Numbered from the stretch's first letter, positions 51,501-57,485 are shown. The stretch: DNA of 64,000 nucleotides from Bedellia somnulentella (GCA_963576735.1 OY755173.1:5860873-5924872), one strand, 5' to 3'. A program made the numbers and translations. The notes: generated from the sequence alone by a model not told the origin.

Positions 51501-53236
51501 ACTAGCTTTTTGCCCGCGACTTCGTCCGCGTGGACTTCATTTTTTGCATCCGGTTTACATTCAAAATACCAAAACACTATCTTAACTTCTATTTTTTATA
51601 TACATTTATATTCCCGCGGGCGTTGTAAAGAATATAAAGGACATTGACCCTTTTTAAGTGATTGTTGGGCGATGAAGTTGGTGAGCCATCACTAAAATCT
51701 TTATTTAACTACCTTTTCCCTAATCTATTTCCAAAACTGGATGAAGATTACTATCTCTGAAGCTATGGCTACCCTTTTATAGAATTTAGATAATTGATTG
51801 ATAGATGAATATCATAAATTCAATCGCACCAAGTTTTATGTTTCTAGATACTAAAATGACATAAATCTCTATATTAACTTTCATTTGCTATATCAACCCC
51901 TTAGGGGTTGAGTTCCAAAAAAAACCTTTTTAATTTTTCATAAGAATCATGAACTAAACCATTTTGTACTAAGTTTCTATGTTCAAAATGAGAATATCTT
52001 AGTAAGTACAAATACGAATAGTAGTTTGGCGCTTCGGCGGCGGCACGGTGCTGCCTCTTACACTGACCGTTGATGATAGTGGGAGAGCTTGCAGCGATTG
52101 CTCGGGAATATGGGGATGGTTAGTGGTGGATCTCCATCCAAAATAATCGCTGAAGTGAAGGGTTAGTGCTTGCTATTATTATATATACTGCTATTCAAAA
52201 CTAACAAAACAAAAATAATAATACAAAAAGCTTGAATCACCTGAGATACGAACCCGGAACGACTGATTAATAATAGTTCTAATTAAATATTCATAGTAGT
52301 TAGTTGTACCGCTACGCCACGGGGACGATACCGGCGGTGGCCTTTTTTTTATTACGCTATATTTATACTTTTCGCCCACAACAGAACTTCACCCGCGTGG
52401 AATTCAGTTATATTGCAGTACTAGTGGATCGTCCCAGCTTCGCACGGGTGGCGTTGTTTTTTTTAAATATCTGAGGTTTCTTTCTTCAGTCACTGCTCAA
52501 GCATTGTGAAATTCAGCGCAATGTTTTCAATTTATTAAATTTATAGCACTCCCTGAACAGTGTAGTTAGGTGATTTTGAATGCGCTTTAATGAACGGTTC
52601 AGTATTTCCGTTTAATAGCAAAATTTGGAATAAAACGTTTAAAATTTATAACAATCTAAAAAATAAATTATCACGTGTTGTAGGATGCAACTACTGGCGC
52701 CATCTAGTATGTTATATGTAAATTAGTAACGATTCGGTTTTGGTCACGGGCGCGATGGCTTATTTTATGTATAATTTCGGTGTTTCTCTACCGATTTCTA
52801 TGATTCTTTTTTTATTGAATAGGTAATAATGTTACCTTTTTTAAATTAGGGATGAGTGAGAGGTTTACAAACGTAAGAGTAAACAAATATAATCAGAATG
52901 TTCCGAACTGCTAAGCTATCAGGAATTACACGTGTTATTGTGAGTCAACCGTAAAAGATAGACATAAACTGTTGAGGATTTTTTTTTAGATAATTTTATG
53001 AAGAATATTTCCGTCATACATGATTTCTTTGTAAGTTTAACCATTAAGGCTGCACACGCGACGGAAGCTTAAAAAATGGAGTAACTTCTCCCGTTTTCCC
53101 AAAATTTCCCAAAATTCCCCTTTACTACTCTGCTGGAAAGTATACAAAAACCTGCCCAGGAGTATGGAGAATAATTGCACCAAGTTTCGTTAAAATCCGT
53201 CGAGTAGTTTTTGTTTCCATAAGGAACATACAAACC

Positions 53237-53286
<50 letters not shown>

Positions 53287-56200
53287 AATTTTACTGATTG
53301 CATTTTTGGCATCAGTATCGATCCCTAATCACCACCTGATAGTTATTTTGAAAATATATTCCATGTACAGAATTGACCTCTCTACAGATTTATTATAAGT
53401 ATAGATTAAGTAATATTATGTTTAATTTCAAGTTACAAATACCAAAATATGTCGGAACACTCGGAACCGATGCTGTAAAGTGTATCAATGATAAATTTTT
53501 ATGATGTAATATATTTTGGGTTTATATACTCCAATAAAGAAGAAATCATACCGCGATGTAGAAAGTACCGACAGCGCCATCTATTGGTAAACATGCAAAC
53601 AACGCCGCGCTCTTTTATAAGGTTTCAGCTGAAAGGTTGAAGATTTCGCTGCTAAAATCCATTAGTGATTCCGGTATAAAAGTACTCTATAATTTAATCT
53701 GGACTTCTAACTATATGTCTGCAAAATTTCAAAGCAATCGGTTCGGTAGTTGCGGCGTGAAAGAAGCACAAATAAACAAACAAACAAACTCACTTTCCGA
53801 TTTATAATATTAGTATGGATTAATTTATTTAATACTATACGTTGTCGAGAAAAAATATCATGGTCATCATTCAGCCAATAGACAAAGACTTCACCTAAAG
53901 ATTTATAAAAAATACTGCATATCTAATGGTCAAGTACAGCTGTACTCCTTACTCGCCCACTGCCCTTTACGTCACCAATATCGGAAAAGAAATGCGGCAG
54001 GCCTTTTCTAACTGACGCAACACAGCGTTTAATTGATTTTAAGAATTTGATTGCGATACGCAAAAAGTATAGTTATTACATAGCAATAGCAACCAACTAA
54101 GTAGTTCTAGTTATTAATGTTTACGGCGATCTATTGATTTTACTAAATACAGCCCCCTCCGCAGGGGTAGTGTGTTTTTGTGGTATTTTTCTCTAACTGA
54201 AATGACATATTTATATTGATTGCTGCTTACGTCCTATGCTATTTAGCGAGGTTTTATGAAGCATATGCTACTATTACTGCGGTACCTGCAATGTATATAA
54301 TCCGGTATTCTATATAATCTCTAGGCAATAAAGAATAGAAAAGAATAGAATAACTCTTTATTGCACATCAAACACAAATTTACAAAAATAATAATATGAT
54401 CAAACAGTTTACAGTGAGGTACAATTGGCGGTCTTATCGCTAAAAGCGATCTCTTCCAGACAACCTTTGGAAGATCGATAAATTAATTATTTGGGTAGAT
54501 ACACAAAACAAGGCCAAAAAAACATAATAATCTATTAAGCTTACTTAAAACTAACTTATTTAATTTAAATAACAACATAAATATTAATCATACGAAATAA
54601 TATAGATATTTAACGAATATGAACACATACATATATAACTAAATACTTTTATATATACAAGCAATACAAATACCTAAATAAAATACACATACGTTTTAGA
54701 AATATAATTGATATATATAGTTTAAAAAGCAACAGTATTACAGCGCTTCAGTGAGATAGTGTTGTTTCACCAGATCTTTGAACACATTCAGTGATTTAGC
54801 CAATCGCACCTCCACAGAAAGTGCGTTCCACAATTGCACAGCGTGTACAGAAAAAGAAGAGCCATAAAAATTGGTTGTATGAGAGGGAATAGATAATTGA
54901 AGATTATGGTCTGAACGTAAATTAAGGTTATGGGAAGAAGAGAGGAATTGAAACGTTCTTTTAGATAGTAGGGGGTGGCAGGATGGAACAAGGTAGAGTA
55001 AAGGAGGGACAAAGTATGCACATTGCGGCGGAGGCGAATAGGAAGCCACTTAAGTTTAGTACGAGAAACAGACACGTGATCATACTTACGCAATCCAAAA
55101 ACAAATCTGATGGATACGTTTTGGAGACGCTCTAGTTTATTAAGTTGTTCTTCCGTTAAATCAGGATAACAGGTATCAGCGCGCTGCAGCGTAATCCAAA
55201 ATTGGAAGCTTATCAAGCAAATTATATATATAATGCTTTAAATGTGTAGATCATGTTTAAAACGTAATGTAAATTTCACTCTTTACCTAGGATTTAGCAA
55301 CAAATGCCTGCGTCGTTCATGCAGATACCACATACAAAATCATCTGGCAGGGTTTTCCTATTTTGGTCTGTGGTACCACGGACCAAAATCACAAGTTCCA
55401 CCCTATATGTTTAACGGTTTCAAGTAATGAACAAAAAGAAGACTTCAAATTGATGTTTCAAGGCTTCGATCATAATATATAAAAGATGCCGCACTCCATA
55501 CAAATTCAACGCACAAGTGGACCGCGAGAATAACAAGCCTGTTTGACAAATAATTATTTTTCTACAATTATCGACCTTACTGCATTTTCTAAAGACCTAT
55601 TATTTGCTGCAAGATCTAGCACGCGACTGTCAGTGAAACATTGCTTACTATATAAAAAACCACTGTTTGGCCGGGCCGTTTTTCGTGCTTTGTGGTGTAT
55701 CTTTGGTATATATGGTCGAAGTTTCAAGGGCTTAAGGACAAAATATTCGTTTTTTTTTTAATTTCTTGGCATCCGAAAGTACTGGCTTGTGATGCTACTA
55801 AGAGTATTCAAAACGTATTTCTTGAAGTTTTTGGAGATAAATAATAAAATAAAAAGATGGAGATCATGTGGTAGTGCGCTTGTGTTGGGCACACGCAAAA
55901 AGAAAAAAATCAAGATAGGGTTGAAAGGATCAAAAGCAAGGTTTTGCGTGATAATATTTTGAATGATGATGATTCATTGCGTTCTATAACTCACGAGAAT
56001 GTATTTGGCGCACCTTCTAATGCTTTTCTTCAAAAATATAAAGATCAGATTGAATTTATCACTTATTTCAAAACACAGTGGTTACAACAAAATCGTAACT
56101 GGTTTTTGGGAGCGGCCCCCAATTCTCCATCAACCAGCAACGCTTTGGAGTCCTTTAGTAGAGTTATAAAGGACACCCACACTCTTCCAGAACGCTTTCC

Positions 56201-56948
56201 TTTGTCCAGATGTTTGGTGGTTGCAGAAGAAATGGTACACCAGTGGACCAATAAAAACATAAAAAAACATAAACGTTCACGCCGAATATCCCCGAAGGGG
56301 TTGGCAGAGGTACTAATACTTCTGAACATCACGTGACTTTGTCACCTGGTGTTCAGAGTACCCACGTTTTGCATGGACAGTGTACTCACGTGATAGGGGG
56401 CAGGCCTATCGCCGTTTTGTACAAATACACTGTCACATGACTAAGTACAACTCAGCCATGTGGGTTTCCTCACGATGTTTTCCCTCACCGTTAACAACCA
56501 TGATAAATTAACCACACATATGTCTTTAGAAAGGACAAATAGGTGTAGGCCCGACCCAGGATTTGAACACTAGTCGTTTGCACGATAACCGAGTGTTCTA
56601 CCCACTGGGCTATCACGGCTGCTGGACCAATAAATATATTGCTAACTCAAACGACCACTACATTGCAAACATACCCTCTTTAATTACAAAACACTGGACA
56701 GAAGCCTACCAGTAAGCAAAAAAAAACCAAAGTAAAAAATTTAAATATCTAAAAGAGCACTCAGTTGAGACTTGAAATTATTTCTAGAAAAAACTATGTA
56801 GTCTGATTTTTATTTCCCATGCTGCAAAATGATCTAAACACATACAACAATAACTTACCGGTGAGTGTTGATACGTGGCGGTAGGTGCGTGGTGCTAGCG
56901 AGGGCGCGCAAGCCACATCCTGAAGGGCCGCCAGCTTGAAGGCCTGCC
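17878..56948 (-). CDS. milt: milton / TRAK kinesin adaptor (14 coding exons, 5' end missing)
   Basis: Milton (TRAK1/2 in vertebrates) links kinesin-1 to Miro on the mitochondrial outer membrane and drives axonal transport of mitochondria. Exons: 56948-56859, 44861-44757, 35102-34998, 26793-26717, 25725-25561, 25143-24948, 23722-23592, 23014-22925, 22710-22493, 21250-21083, 20388-20246, 19565-19407, 18985-18835, 18589-17878. All junctions are GT-AG and in frame; 836 residues are visible. The HAP1_N coiled coil runs from about residue 31 ([20 protein letters not shown]) to about 340, including [20 protein letters not shown]. The Milton signature [20 protein letters not shown] lies at about 524-543. 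The tail is Ser/Pro- then Arg/Ala/Pro-rich. Drosophila Milton and human TRAK1 are near 1000 residues. The start exon was not identified. The longest intron (about 12 kb) precedes 44861. Confidence 0.94.
18835..18985 (-). CDS. milt: milton exon (acidic)
   Basis: [49 protein letters not shown]; acceptor tttacag, donor AACAG/gtatat. Two bases plus C of the next exon make serine. Confidence 0.92.
18986..19406. other. milton intron, nothing recognised
   Basis: About 420 bp. Short open frames near 19057-19264 show no family resemblance. Confidence 0.5.
19407..19565 (-). CDS. milt: milton exon with Milton signature
   Basis: [28 protein letters not shown], then [20 protein letters not shown] and KPTMS; acceptor ctattcag, donor TCCG/gtaaga. 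The signature matches TRAK LQIVKPLEGSQTLYHWQQLA. Confidence 0.95.
19853..19945 (+). repeat. RTE LINE 3' tail fragment
   Basis: GATTGATGGATGTATAAGAA, GAGAGGTTTGCCAGAATCGT, then CTACCCCGATGGGAACTAAT matches the last 90 bp of the LINE at 40325-41248. Confidence 0.75.
20015..20226 (+). repeat. RTE-related SINE, second subfamily
   Basis: GTGCCGCGTAGTGCCGGCTT through AGAGGCGACTAAGGGTATTG to GCCGTGAATATATGTATG. It ends 20 bp before the milton donor at 20245. Confidence 0.83.
20246..20388 (-). CDS. milt: milton exon
   Basis: [47 protein letters not shown] plus one base. The GTPGTPG-like run followed by an ALRRL-type helix is seen at this place in TRAK proteins. Acceptor cctcaacag, donor TCGG/gtttgt is weaker than average but is the only one keeping frame. 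Confidence 0.86.
20625..20795 (-). repeat. RTE-related SINE, tail two-thirds, minus strand
   Basis: CACATACATACATAAACTCA, GGCTATAAATCCCTTAACGG, down to CGCCCAAAAATCACTTAAAA; the head is missing. Confidence 0.78.
20915..21052 (-). repeat. RTE LINE 3' tail, minus strand
   Basis: CATACATACATACATACGTA followed by TTCTCACGCCGTTAGTTCCC and CCTGGCAAACCTCTCTGGCT is the reverse of the LINE end at 41160-41248. It ends about 30 bp from the milton donor at 21082. Confidence 0.85.
21083..21250 (-). CDS. milt: milton exon
   Basis: After a split codon: [62 protein letters not shown] is the TRAK motif that follows the coiled coil. Acceptor attgttccag, donor TATCC/gtaagt. Confidence 0.93.
21321..21577 (+). 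repeat. RTE-related SINE, full length
   Basis: Head CTGTGTAGTGTCGGCTTAGA, middle GGGCGATGCGGTTGGAGACC, tail GGGATTTATAGCCGTGAGTG then ATGTATGTATGTATGTA. A good reference copy, about 257 bp. Confidence 0.87.
21829..22475 (-). repeat. Four partial tandem copies of the preceding milton exon (pseudo-exons)
   Basis: Copies end at about 21829, 21959, 22136 and 22353, each beginning (plus strand) with CTAACTGTT, the exon's donor in reverse. The copy at 22136-22288 matches the real exon at about 150 bp with eight substitutions, keeps an open frame ([20 protein letters not shown] onward) and keeps the donor CAACA/gttagt, but lacks the exon's 5' half and a good acceptor. The copy at 21829-21890 is cut off by a SINE piece. 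The other two are diverged and contain stops. Confidence 0.8.
21893..21950 (-). repeat. SINE head fragment in the exon array
   Basis: ACACCCACCGGAAGAAATGG to GCCGACACTACACAAC is the head of the RTE-related SINE in reverse, fused directly to the shortest exon copy. Confidence 0.75.
22493..22710 (-). CDS. milt: milton exon, parent of the duplicated exon array
   Basis: [20 protein letters not shown] closes the coiled coil, followed by a linker and [20 protein letters not shown]; donor CAACA/gttagt. Four partial copies of its 3' half lie just downstream in the next intron. Confidence 0.93.
22925..23014 (-). CDS. milt: milton exon (30 codons)
   Basis: [20 protein letters not shown] then [10 protein letters not shown]; acceptor tgttgcag, donor CCAAG/gtgtgt. 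Both ends fall on codon boundaries, so the exon could be skipped without breaking frame. Confidence 0.92.
23592..23722 (-). CDS. milt: milton exon (coiled coil)
   Basis: After the split serine: [43 protein letters not shown]. Acceptor tttcaacag, donor CAGCAG/gtaata. Confidence 0.93.
23723..24947. other. milton intron, nothing recognised
   Basis: 1.2 kb, AT-rich. No gene or repeat family recognised. Confidence 0.5.
24948..25143 (-). CDS. milt: milton exon (Ala/Glu/Arg-rich coiled coil)
   Basis: [20 protein letters not shown] through [20 protein letters not shown] to IAHQL plus one base; acceptor catccgcag, donor CTGT/gtaagt. Strongly heptad-like and GC-rich; open frames on the other strand are shadows. 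Confidence 0.93.
25561..25725 (-). CDS. milt: milton exon (coiled coil)
   Basis: [20 protein letters not shown] through [20 protein letters not shown] to LLQ; 55 whole codons. The exon is GC-rich against its AT-rich introns. Confidence 0.96.
25726..26716. other. milton intron
   Basis: AT-rich. Around 25900-25990 (GTTGGTGGCGGGTGTTCAGT, TAAGCCGCCACTACACGCTA) is a faint, decayed RTE-related SINE in reverse. Confidence 0.45.
26717..26793 (-). CDS. milt: milton exon (HAP1_N core)
   Basis: [20 protein letters not shown] then RLLEE; 77 nt between acceptor ttttccag and donor GAAGAG/gtaagt. The most conserved block of the family. Confidence 0.97.
26794..28344. other. milton intron up to the assembly gap
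   Basis: AT-rich. GC rises slightly at 27030-27240 without a coding frame. Nothing else recognised. Confidence 0.5.
28345..28544. other. Assembly gap, 200 N
   Basis: Exactly 200 N. The round length suggests a placeholder, so the true distance across is unknown. Open frames drawn through it are not real. Confidence 0.99.
28545..30534. other. milton intron after the gap
   Basis: AT-rich intron with small open frames of no recognised kind (for example 29706-29927). No repeat family of this window was seen. Confidence 0.5.
30535..30710 (+). repeat. Degenerate RTE-related SINE
   Basis: ATGCATAGGGTTTTGGGGCT, TTTTTGGGCGATGTGGTTAA, then GGCTACCTTTTTCTCGGGAT and GCGTGAGTTTATG: headless and diverged. 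Confidence 0.65.
30711..32930. other. milton intron with a CpG-rich patch
   Basis: Mostly AT-rich, but 31950-32200 is clearly richer in GC and CpG (CCGTCGCCGCCGGCAATCAC, CTGCCCGCCGCCGCTGCGCA). Plus frames of 70-79 codons cross it; none is recognised. It could be a promoter or non-coding first exon, unproven. Confidence 0.35.
32931..33178 (+). repeat. RTE-related SINE, full length
   Basis: GCTGTATAGTGTCGGCTAAG through CGACTAACGGTATTGGGGCT to TTTATAGCCGTGAGTATATA. Confidence 0.85.
33508..34137 (+). repeat. Interspersed repeat nested in fold-back copy 4
   Basis: From AAACCGGCCAAGTGCGAGTC through TAAGGGTTCCGTACTATC, a GGAC/GACA tetranucleotide run at 34049-34084, to TTGGCTACGGAACCCTAAAA. A familiar lepidopteran repeat; the A-rich end suggests a retroelement tail, but I cannot name its class. 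Confidence 0.65.
34178..34250 (+). other. tRNA-like sequence in fold-back copy 4
   Basis: GACACTG pairs with CAGTGTC as a perfect seven-base acceptor stem, and CGGG/CCCG in the T arm. The anticodon arm is again malformed (GGGGGCGTATACCCG, with one extra base after it). tRNA relic. Confidence 0.6.
34640..34950. mobile_element. Fold-back element, second copy of the 8158-8390 family
   Basis: The right part (ACTAGTTATCGCG-like, then ACTTACTTAGTATCGTATAC and ATTCTAACCGTTATCGTGTC, AGCGCTCGTGCTTGCCCTTC) matches the 8158-8390 element closely. The left arm is a diverged mirror image (GGCACGAGCGAC, TAGATATCGCGTGG). It ends about 50 bp before the milton donor at 34997. Confidence 0.75.
34998..35102 (-). 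CDS. milt: milton exon (HAP1_N)
   Basis: [20 protein letters not shown] then [15 protein letters not shown]; acceptor ttcgcag, donor TTCC/gtaagt. It corresponds to the TRAK region with DDWL and TTEQIEETLKYF. A fold-back element ends about 50 bp past the donor. Confidence 0.95.
35103..35896. other. milton intron
   Basis: AT-rich; CCCCTAAGGGGGTGTACCTA and a similar CCCTAAGGGGGATAACCTTT at 35573-35614 form a short tandem of hairpins. No gene. Confidence 0.45.
35897..36124 (-). repeat. RTE-related SINE, minus strand
   Basis: CTACATACATACATATACTC, TTTAAATCCCTAGAAGGGGT to AAGCCGACACTACACAGC, with an internal deletion after CGCATCGC. Confidence 0.83.
36450..37936 (-). mobile_element. Helitron (non-autonomous), minus strand
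   Basis: Read on the minus strand: 5' end TCCATACTAATATTATAAAT, 3' end GTCGCGGGGCAAAAAGCTAG after a short hairpin, with A and T flanks. Closely related to the outer element at 51502-53819. It carries a decayed RTE-related SINE (36590-36750) and a split tRNA-like piece (37185-37275). No Rep/helicase frame. Confidence 0.8.
37185..37275 (-). other. tRNA-like sequence carried by the Helitron, split by an insert
   Basis: On the minus strand GTCTCCGTGGCGTAGCGGTA (A-box-like) and CCCGGGTTCGTATCTCAGG (B-box-like) are separated by about 50 bases of AT-rich sequence. The same arrangement appears in the related Helitron at about 52240-52325. Confidence 0.45.
37314..38859 (-). repeat. Tandemly duplicated Helitron 5' ends
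   Basis: Unit 37314-37936 (623 bp) recurs at 37961-38576 (616 bp) in the same order with few changes, and its last 260 bp recur at 38602-38859. Each ends at the Helitron 5' terminus (ATAATATTAGTATGGA on the plus strand). The joint sequence GTATGGATTA follows the first and third. Confidence 0.85.
39095..39415. mobile_element. tRNA-carrying fold-back element, copy 5
   Basis: Left arm 39100-39180 (GGATAAATAAAGGAAAGAAA, then AACAGGCGGGGATCAAACCC and GTGGGTATACGCCCCCGT) mirrors the right arm including the 3' half of the tRNA-like unit at 39264-39336. Two tRNA 3' halves therefore face each other. Confidence 0.83.
39264..39336 (+). other. tRNA-like sequence in fold-back copy 5
   Basis: TAGCTCAATTGGCAGAGCG and GGTTCGATCCCCGCC at tRNA spacing; acceptor GATACGG against CTGTGTC. 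Confidence 0.6.
39955..40158. repeat. RTE-related SINE with inverted 5' part
   Basis: Bases 39957-40030 read in reverse (AATAAAGGTTGTTGGTGATG to CCCAATACGGTTAG). From about 40032 the element continues forward (CAACCTTTATTTTACCATCT to GCCGTGAGTATATGTATGTA). The two parts overlap in AACCTTTATTTT. Confidence 0.8.
40313..40324. repeat. Target-site duplication of the RTE LINE (left copy)
   Basis: TAACAACGTTGC, repeated exactly at 41249-41260 right after the ATGT tail. Confidence 0.9.
40325..41248 (+). mobile_element. RTE-clade LINE, 5'-truncated, with open reverse-transcriptase C-terminal half
   Basis: A continuous plus-strand frame from 40321 to the TAA at 41215-41217 gives 298 codons: the catalytic YADD motif ([14 protein letters not shown]) near residue 23, then the thumb and C-terminal region with [15 protein letters not shown] and [11 protein letters not shown], ending SAYPNGN. 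It is followed by CGGCGTGAGAA and ATGT repeats. The 12-bp sequence TAACAACGTTGC stands on both sides (40313-40324, 41249-41260). The start of the open frame lies in the target site, so no native start exists. The endonuclease and 5' half of RT are lost. Confidence 0.92.
41261..41959. other. milton intron, nothing recognised
   Basis: AT-rich; the stretch 41580-41830 is somewhat richer in GC without a coding frame. Confidence 0.45.
41960..42230 (-). repeat. Degenerate RTE-related SINE, minus strand
   Basis: ACATACGGCTATAAATCTCA, GGGTAGCCAGTGCTTCAG, TTGATGGGTCTCCAACTC. A diverged head on the opposite strand (AGTATAGTGTCGGCATAAAA, about 42160) follows. Confidence 0.6.
42290..42380 (-). repeat. 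Degenerate RTE LINE 3' tail
   Basis: CCCCACGCCATATATTCCGT, GGATCACCACTTAGTAG, GATCCTGACAAACTTCTCG follow the LINE end in reverse. Confidence 0.55.
42820..43045. mobile_element. tRNA-carrying fold-back element, copy 6
   Basis: Left arm TTGTTCATGAAAACCTCATG and AATAATAAATAAAGAATAAA, then ACTACTTAAACGTGTAAAAG, a tRNA-like unit at 42934-43009, and right arm TTTTTCTTTCCTTTATTTAT. The right outer part (AGTAATAATCCCCACATG) is missing. Confidence 0.8.
42934..43009 (+). other. tRNA-like sequence in fold-back copy 6
   Basis: Same acceptor (GACACGG/CTGTGTC) and T stem as copy 2, with an extra A in the D arm (GGCAAGAGCG). Confidence 0.6.
43046..44756. other. milton intron
   Basis: AT-rich apart from 43690-43960, which is GC-richer with a GAGAGATGCATCTCTC palindrome (43789-43804) and a TATAAATA at about 43880. 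It could be regulatory; no gene recognised. Confidence 0.4.
44757..44861 (-). CDS. milt: milton exon, start of HAP1_N domain
   Basis: [20 protein letters not shown] then [14 protein letters not shown]; acceptor tccgcag, donor TTGGAG/gtaagt. It matches the TRAK stretch DVCNSTDLPEVEIISLLEEQ almost residue for residue. Confidence 0.96.
44862..46271. other. milton intron
   Basis: A GC-richer patch at 44920-45115 has a minus frame opening [20 protein letters not shown]. Its only nearby GT would create a stop at the next exon, so it is not called a first exon. The rest is AT-rich. Confidence 0.4.
46272..46530 (+). repeat. RTE-related SINE, full length
   Basis: TGTGTAGTATCGGCTTAGAA through GGGCGATGCGGTTGGAGACC to TTATAGCCGTGAGTATGTAT. 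Confidence 0.85.
46998..47225 (+). repeat. RTE-related SINE, second subfamily, diverged
   Basis: GGTTATGCTAGCCGGATAAG, TGTCACTACCCCTTTCTACC, then GTGGCTGAGAAGTTTCTAGT to TTTAAGGCCTTGAGTG. Confidence 0.72.
47226..48107. other. milton intron, nothing recognised
   Basis: AT-rich; short frames only (47536-47787 plus, 47820-48023 minus), none recognised. Confidence 0.45.
48108..48200 (-). repeat. RTE LINE 3' tail fragment
   Basis: ATACATATATACATATAGGC, CACGCCATTAGTTCCCATTG, CTTCGTACAATCCTG. Confidence 0.75.
48201..50837. other. milton intron with scattered GC-richer patches
   Basis: A 104-codon plus frame (48221-48535) overlaps a decayed SINE-like stretch (CAAAAGGCCCCAGGACCCTT near 48315) and then a GC-rich piece (CGTCCCGCCGGCGAGGCCGC near 48448). 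It has no recognised domain. Patches at 49430-49560 and 50275-50400 are also GC-richer. No gene called. Confidence 0.4.
50838..51178 (+). repeat. tRNA-headed SINE, plus strand
   Basis: Head TGATATGATAGCTCAGTGGA and TAGAACAGCCGCTTATCA, then GGGCCTACGCCGATGTGTCT, body to GAAGTATTAATACCTCTGCC and AACCCCTCCGGGGTC. The B box is degenerate in this copy (ACCAAATAGGGCC). Confidence 0.82.
51179..51501. other. milton intron, nothing recognised
   Basis: About 320 bp of AT-rich sequence before the Helitron terminus. Confidence 0.45.
52421..53405 (-). mobile_element. Second Helitron nested inside the first
   Basis: Minus strand 5' end TCTATACTTATAATAAATCT (53405-53386), a GTCT microsatellite (GACA on plus, 53236-53284), and 3' end CGTGCGAAGCTGGGACGATC followed by CACTAG at 52421; A and T flanks. 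Non-coding. Confidence 0.78.
53236..53284 (+). repeat. GACA microsatellite
   Basis: About twelve copies of GACA in the inner Helitron. A similar GGAC/GACA run is at 34049-34084. Confidence 0.95.
53820..54329. other. milton intron
   Basis: No gene. CAGCCCCCTCCGCAGGGGTA near 54151 looks like a decayed Helitron 3' hairpin. Confidence 0.35.
54330..55216 (-). pseudogene. Jockey/CR1-type LINE reverse transcriptase, 3' end, frameshifted
   Basis: On the minus strand, from 55216, a frame reads [40 protein letters not shown] and LSLLYSTLF. About 55000 the reading moves to another frame: [55 protein letters not shown]. Together this is the C-terminal region of such LINE polymerases, broken by one frameshift. 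The tail continues to 54330 with TTGGAAGAGATCGC (in reverse) and ends in TATTC repeats. The rest of ORF2 is absent. Confidence 0.83.
55217..55739. other. Spacer, possibly the 5' part of the MULE relic
   Basis: Plus frames at 55242-55427 and 55543-55761 have no clear match. Their position before the MULE-like sequence suggests decayed transposon, which is inference. Confidence 0.35.
55740..56716 (+). pseudogene. MULE transposase relic, split by a SINE
   Basis: Plus frames read [20 protein letters not shown] near 55770, CWAHAKRK near 55885, then a 107-codon open stretch from 55944: [57 protein letters not shown]. After the SINE it goes on [20 protein letters not shown]. The order (acidic [18 protein letters not shown]) is that of MULE/FAR1-type transposases. 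Stops and frame changes mark it as dead. Confidence 0.72.
56256..56622 (-). repeat. tRNA-headed SINE inserted in the MULE relic
   Basis: Full minus-strand copy from AACATAAACGTTCACGCCGA to the tRNA-like head GTGTTCTACCCACTGGGCTA, with the 12-bp duplication TGGACCAATAAA at 56244-56255 and 56623-56634. Nearly identical in reverse to 59972-60342. Confidence 0.92.
56859..56948 (-). CDS. milt: milton upstream exon (N-terminal)
   Basis: Between acceptor ttcttag and donor CACCG/gtaagt; codes [20 protein letters not shown] and TYRHVSTLT. Its one-base 3' phase joins exactly to the next exon to give STLT-EVCNSEE. I recognise no homology in this stretch, so it is called on splice sites, phase, coding composition and position. 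It needs one base from an exon further right. Confidence 0.65.
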
Positions 56949-57023
56949 CTAAGAACAAACAAAAGTTTTTGAATAAGTATAAATTAATATAGATTAAGTT
57001 TTTGTTCAAACTTCAATATATTG

Positions 57024-57485
57024 GCTGTGTAGTGTCGGCATAGAATAGCACTACCCCATCTCGTCCCGTGGGTGTTTCGTAGGAGTCGACTAAGGGAACA
57101 GGGCGTTTCCATCTTCGCCCTTACACCAATCCAAGGTCTGCCGTGCCGAGGGATGCGTGGCCAGGGGTGAGCCTGGTCTCTAGCGTGCGTGCCGTTTCTA
57201 ATATCTGAAAGGATGGCTAAGTGCATGAAAGATTATGCATGTGTGAGTCCAAGGCTCCTATGGATAAAGGTGAAAGTGGGGCTGGTCCGGATGCGCATAA
57301 TTTGTGTGTATGCTCCGGACATGTCCAAATCACTATCCGAGAGGGAGGAGTTTTGGAATTTGTTAGACGATGTTGCGAATGGGTGTGATCAGAATGAGAG
57401 AATTGTTATGTTAGGAGATTTTAATGGTTGGGTTGGGGTGTCACGCAATGGTTGTGAAAGAGTTTTAGGAAATTTATACATAGTC
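57024..57485 (+). pseudogene. RTE LINE 5' part: head and endonuclease fragment
   Basis: Head GCTGTGTAGTGTCGGCATAG and CCCGTGGGTGTTTCGTAGGA, then a plus frame from about 57189: RMRIICVYAPDMSKSLSERE, EFWNLLDDVANGCDQNERIV, MLGDFNGWVGVSRNG. VYAP and the GDFN motif are features of the AP-like endonuclease. The head is shared with the SINEs of this window. Broken off at about 57480. Confidence 0.8.

Larger units (their letters stand above)
51502..53819 (-). mobile_element. Helitron, minus strand, interrupted by a second Helitron
   Basis: 5' terminus TCCATACTAATATTATAAAT at 53819-53800 and 3' terminus GTCGCGGGCAAAAAGCTAG at 51520-51502, with A/T flanks. It carries the same decayed SINE (51640-51780) and split tRNA-like piece (52240-52325) as 36450-37936, so both come from one source. 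The inner element occupies 52421-53405. Confidence 0.82.
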
